Under the pieces are notes generated by a model. It had not been told where the DNA came from and made no database searches. It saw only the letters and a list, made by a program, of their open reading frames with translations. Source: Phaeoceros laevis (taxonomy: Eukaryota > Anthocerotophyta > Anthocerotopsida > Notothyladales). From it: DNA of 36,065 nt. Both the position numbers and the translations under genes were made by a program. This document shows, piece after piece, positions 31,768-36,065 of this stretch; positions within the stretch are counted from its first letter, which is position 1, and each line of letters begins with the position of its first letter. The stretch covers positions 114,054 to 150,118 of the forward strand of contig JBNGIQ010009388.1 of the NCBI GenBank assembly GCA_049999765.1, in the 5' to 3' direction.

Positions 31768-34700
31768 TCAACAATCTCGTGTGACTGTCGCCGCGTATAA
31801 TTTCGAGCTCAACAGTTTCAAAGCTAACGCCTCCTTTTCGGCTAAAGACAAATGAGCTACCCCGGAAGGGCCCCCATGACCAGGATCTTCCTCACTGTCC
31901 GACCGATTAGCGCCCCTGTCTGAATACTCGTAAGGCCCCTCGTCGTCACTGCCACTCTCGTCGGAAGCGTCACCTCCTACAGCCACCTCTGACGATTTCC
32001 TCACCTTTCGCCTCTTGTTGAGCCTCTTCTCACGAAGTCTCTGCTTTTCCAGGATGCGATCCTCCTTATCCCTCTTTCTCATCTCGTCTCGGAGTCTTCT
32101 GTTCCGCTCCTCAGCAGCCTGAGCAAGTTCTCCTGATGACACAAACGCACAAAATTAACAGCAAATACCAAGTAACACTCCTCCACAGGACCATGCAGGA
32201 AGACATATGTACCTGCCACAGGTATCAACTAGCGAGTTGCATGCCAGAAATGAAAGAAGAGTCTTACCAATACGCCCTTGTTCCTGTTGATTCTGGGTTG
32301 CTAGTGCTGCAAAAGGTGTGACAGCATTGCCGTCTTCGTCAAATACCAACCGTTGGCTCCCAGCTTTGCTTGGATCAATCTTGACAATCTTCTTCTTCTT
32401 GGATACCTTCACACCAGTGCTGCACACCAGACCTCTGGTATTAAGTACCATATCACTCATACCCTCAGTGGTGCTAGGAAGTCTCTAGTTATGTCATAGC
32501 AGTACTTGAACAGAGAGGTAAGGAAAATGCAAACCTTTTCACTGCAGCCCCATCACCATTAGGAGCTTCAAAGTCTTTTCTTGATTTCTGATCACTGTGA
32601 ATACCGTTGCCATCTCCTTTCGCCTTGAAGATGAACTCATCTTCCTCAGAAGGCTCGTGAGCTCGCATCTTCTCGAAGGTGGCAGACAGTACACTCGAAT
32701 TTTTCCGTCTGAAAAGACGATCCAGTTTGGAATTTTTTTGCGCAGGCCTTACATCACACTCCTCATTGCCTGATTCTGCAGTAACTACTTGTCCATCTGC
32801 TTCTTTGACCTCCTCATCCCGATCGTCATCATCGCCATCATCAACATCTTCCAAGCCTTTCATAGCTAAATCTTTCAGGTTTCTTTGAGCATTCTTTGAT
32901 TTCTTGGCAGCATCACCTTTCAGAAACCGTATACAAGGAGTCGAAGGTAGGCCCATTGATGCTGCAAATTCAGCATGTGGGAGCTTCGTGACATCAAACA
33001 TCTCCTTATCTGGCCGCAAATGTATAGATCGCAAGTATGTTACAAAGGCTCGCTGTGCAAGATACTTCAACTCAGGATTCTTCGATAGCAGACCTGCCAA
33101 TGCGGGAGACACCTGCTGCACCTTACTTGTATTGGCCTGCAAGTAGTCATGAAAACAGGAGCAGGTAGGAACCCAAATGCTAGTGGAGATGCCTAGAAAA
33201 TCTGTGCACCTGCTTGACTCCACTCTCCTACTGCAGATGTGGATGGAAAAGCAGAAATTGGACCTACCTTTATCACTTTCACAGGAATTTTGGCAGCTTC
33301 CAACCCAGAAAGCATCTTCTGTTCAGAGGGTGTCAGAAAAAGTAAGGACCGCCCAGAAGCAGTGTATCGTGCAGTCCTTCCAACCCGATGAATATAAGTC
33401 GCCACATCTTCTGGACAATCCACCTGTTTCAGGGAACATAATATGAACCTCAGCAGATCACGGAGCAACCTCTCTGAAAAAACAGGAAAAGGACGCGTGC
33501 AATCTGGCTGAAAAGTCAAAAATCTATGAATCATACCTGGATAACCCAATCCACAGCTGGAAAGTCAAGACCTCTAGCCGCAACATCTGTCGCAAACAAT
33601 AGAGCATGTCGATTCTCACAGAAGTCAAAGAACACGAGAGATCTCTGAGTCTGCTTCATCCTTCCATGCAGGCACTTGATTGGTACCCCAGGTCGGAGCT
33701 TCTTGAATGCTTCATGAACAAACTTGACCTGGAGGAACCAAAGAGGATCAGCTTGAATTCTGATACGGTCACTGTAATACTCTCCACAGGAAGCTTGTCT
33801 TCAAAATATGCTACCTGCTTGCAACTTGATAGGAAAACAAGTATCTTGGACTGAAGATGTGTTTTCACAAAACTCCACAACATGTCGAGCTTCTCTTCCA
33901 AAGGAACAATCATAACAGTTTGCTGCAAGCGAGCAGGAGTTGCTGCAGTGGACTCGGCATGCACAGCAAGATACTCCGGATCCTGCAAACTGAGCCTCGC
34001 AAGATCTTGCACAGAGCGAGTTTGTGTTGCCGAGAACAAAAATGTCTGGCGCTGCTTCGGTAGCTGTGCCACAATGGAGTTGAGAGTGCCAGCAAACCCC
34101 ATATCTAGAATACGGTCTGCCTCATCTAGCACCAATGCCTGCCTTGTGACAACCAATTACCAACCCTCCCAACTCATAAGCACAAGAGTACATGGGCACA
34201 ATTGACAAGCTGCAAATTGGAGGACATTAACATAGTTACTCCCAGCTTACGATCTCACCTGAAGCTGCGAACAGTCAAAATTAGGAGTTTCATCCATATG
34301 TTGCAGCAGTCGGCCTGGCGTACAAACCAGAATATTGAGGGAGCTAACATGGCCTTTTTCCATCTCCACGCCTTTCCTTCCGCCGATCAACAGGCCTCCA
34401 CTGAGGGAATGATGCTTCCCAACCTTCTTCAGTTCGTCAAAAATCTGAACTGCTAGCTCCCGTGTAGGAGAGATAATGATGGCACCTACACCATCCAGTC
34501 TACTCCATCGAAGTCGAAACAACTTCTCAATGACCTGCTAATAATAAGCAGACATGAGTTCTCGATCATGTTCACCCCAATGCTCTCCATCCACCATGCA
34601 AGCTACAATTAAACCACTTACCGGCAGCAGAAATGCCAAAGTCTTGCCAGAGCCAGTTTTGGCGGCCCCCAACACGTCCCTCCCGCACAGGGCGTGGGGC

Positions 34701-35047
34701 AGAGCCGCCCTCTGAATAGCAGTCATCTGTGTGTACTTGGCTTCCTTGAGTCCCCTCTGAGAGCGGTCGGACAGGGGCAGCTGCGAGAAGAGCTTCGCCC
34801 CTGCGTACGGCCGCAGCTGCTGCTCCACCTTGCCCTCCTCCTCCGCCAGGGTTACAGCCAAAGGATTTGAGCCGGGGGGCGGCGCTCCTCCAGCAATTCG
34901 TGCTTCCAGCGCAGCGACCTCCTCCACTTCCGAGGGCGATCTGCGCCATTTTTTCCTGGGTTGCGCCGAATCGCTTGGATTTGTCCGCTGTCTCTTCTTA
35001 GCCTTCCTCTCCTCAGGACTCTTGCCAGAAGCACCCATCGCCACCAT
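31768..35047 (-). CDS. DEAD-box RNA helicase, DDX10/Dbp4 type (plant RH32), 8 exons, 830 aa
   Basis: Exons (minus): 35047-34622, 34534-34259, 34138-33815, 33728-33537, 33423-33268, 33136-32535, 32419-32268, 32132-31768; all introns are GT-AG and the frame closes. The family works in the nucleolus on early 18S pre-rRNA processing and snoRNA release. Helicase motifs are all present: Q motif (YTQMTAIQ), I (AAKTGSGKT, 128-136), Ia (PTRELA), Ib (TPGRL), II (DEAD, 239-242), III (SAT, 270-272), V ([12 protein letters not shown]) and VI (HRVGRTAR, 418-425). A basic N-terminus (KAKKRQR, PRKKWRR) should direct nuclear import. After the core come the DDX10-type region ([19 protein letters not shown]), an acidic tract ([11 protein letters not shown]), [13 protein letters not shown] and a charged coiled tail. 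Arabidopsis RH32 is about 739 aa. The ATG at 35038 (MGASG) is an alternative start; the frame further upstream opens with TTG and is discounted. Confidence 0.93.
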
Positions 35048-36065
35048 CCTCCAGAGCAGACAAACAGCCAATAGCCCTAACTCTCTCTTTCGAACTTCAA
35101 TAGAACGCTAGGCCCAGACAGATCTAAATGCATCACTGTGTCGAATCTGTCGATACTCGTGTGACACGACTGCATTAGCGGATGTATTTAACCGTATGTT
35201 CCCAGCATCCGTCTGCTAGGCTGAGAGCTTATGCGTTAGGTAGTATGCGAAGCATGGCAGTGCATGCTCTTTTCTCGCATGCTATTCATTCCTGAGTTAA
35301 CGATATAGTCTACAGAGTCCTATGGACTCTTATGTGTCCACTCGACAAACTCTAAAGCAATATGAAGTGGAAAACCCTTAACCATTGAAGGACCAGGGTT
35401 TCAAAATCCCAAAAACCAAAGAAACCTTGGTTTCTATGCACGCCTAATAAAATCTACCCGGGAGCCGCGACACTGTAACGGGCCAAAACGGGCCCGCTCA
35501 TATTTTAATGATTTTTTGAGGTCGTTTTTAAACTCGGATCGCTCTCAAAGTTATACAATATGATAGAGCTCAAAGAGTCAAAGACCTTTATCCAAGGGTA
35601 TATTTTAATATTTTACAAATTTTTCCACGGGTATGAAATGCTCCCGTGGACCAACAGGCCCGTTACGGCCTCTTGGTCCTTTAAGGGTTAAGAAGTTGTC
35701 TACTGGGTATTAAGTGACCAAGATAATATAAAGTAGTATACCTAAGTATGAGAATAGCATGACATCACCACTTAATATACGTTATTCTTTATCTAGAGCA
35801 AGCTCTCAAGTTCTAATTTATTACAATATTTTGCCTATATTTTTATGTAAAATTTTAATTTTAAAAATATTAATATTAGACTATTAGACTGATTATGTTA
35901 CCTTGTTAAACTATTGTATATCATATTTCTTTATAGCAATTGAACTCCATATTAGATAAAGATAAAAAATGAATCTAACATGTAGATATATTATAATTTA
36001 TGAAGCATGTGTGGAATAAACAAGGTTTGATTACCATGCAAGAAGAAAAACATGTCACATTGAGG
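35048..36065. other. Upstream region of the helicase gene and AT-rich spacer
   Basis: The first few hundred bases must hold the helicase promoter; I could not pick a TATA box or start site. From about 35700 on it is AT-rich and featureless. A 10-bp inverted repeat, GTAACGGGCC at 35475-35484 and GGCCCGTTAC at 35657-35666, spans 192 bp and could be the end pair of a tiny MITE, but no target duplication supports this. Confidence 0.4.

Noticed and set aside
35048-35071. Helicase start at 35071
   Set aside because: The codon there is TTG; the first ATG in frame is at 35047.

Overview
The window is nuclear DNA from a land plant. Five genes have plant-type architecture with GT-AG introns: a SABATH carboxyl methyltransferase, an ER-lumenal Hsp70-17/HYOU1 chaperone ending in HDEL, two paralogous F-box proteins of the plant F-box/kelch type, and a DDX10/Dbp4 (RH32-type) nucleolar RNA helicase. 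Exons are GC-rich, introns are mostly 60-170 bp, and the spacers are long, AT-rich and full of repeats. No hallmark fixes the lineage; a seed-free plant is possible but is only an impression.

Layout. 1-6.2 kb is repeat territory: tandem arrays, a CCATN-type microsatellite, a non-autonomous hAT-like element with a perfect 8-bp target duplication (3395-4051), and a MITE with about 103-bp terminal inverted repeats (5430-5892). 6.2-7.8 kb holds the SABATH gene (minus strand, 3 exons). A tRNA-Thr(CGT), or a SINE head derived from one, lies at 8691-8762. 9.0-13.24 kb holds the 14-exon Hsp70-17-like gene (minus). 13.7-14.5 kb has two identical 140-bp repeats flanking a 498-bp segment that looks like a solo LTR. 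16.05-16.87 kb carries a broken fragment of the augmin subunit HAUS3/AUG3, and 18.66-18.97 kb a dead histone H4 copy. 19.4-21.2 kb contains scraps of coiled-coil coding sequence that I could not name. The F-box genes are at 21.97-23.27 and 29.73-30.92 kb (both plus), separated by about 6.4 kb of gene-poor DNA. 31.77-35.05 kb is the 8-exon RH32-type helicase (minus). The last kilobase is AT-rich spacer.

The five intact genes do not form a pathway. They cover small-molecule methylation, ER protein folding, ubiquitin-ligase substrate selection (twice) and ribosome biogenesis. I rebuilt the exon models by eye from reading frame, splice dinucleotides and remembered family sequence, with no search or alignment run. 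No CRISPR array, operon, plasmid or viral gene cluster is present. I found no convincing new molecular system; the most notable items are the transposon footprints, the nested identical repeat, and the two decayed gene copies.
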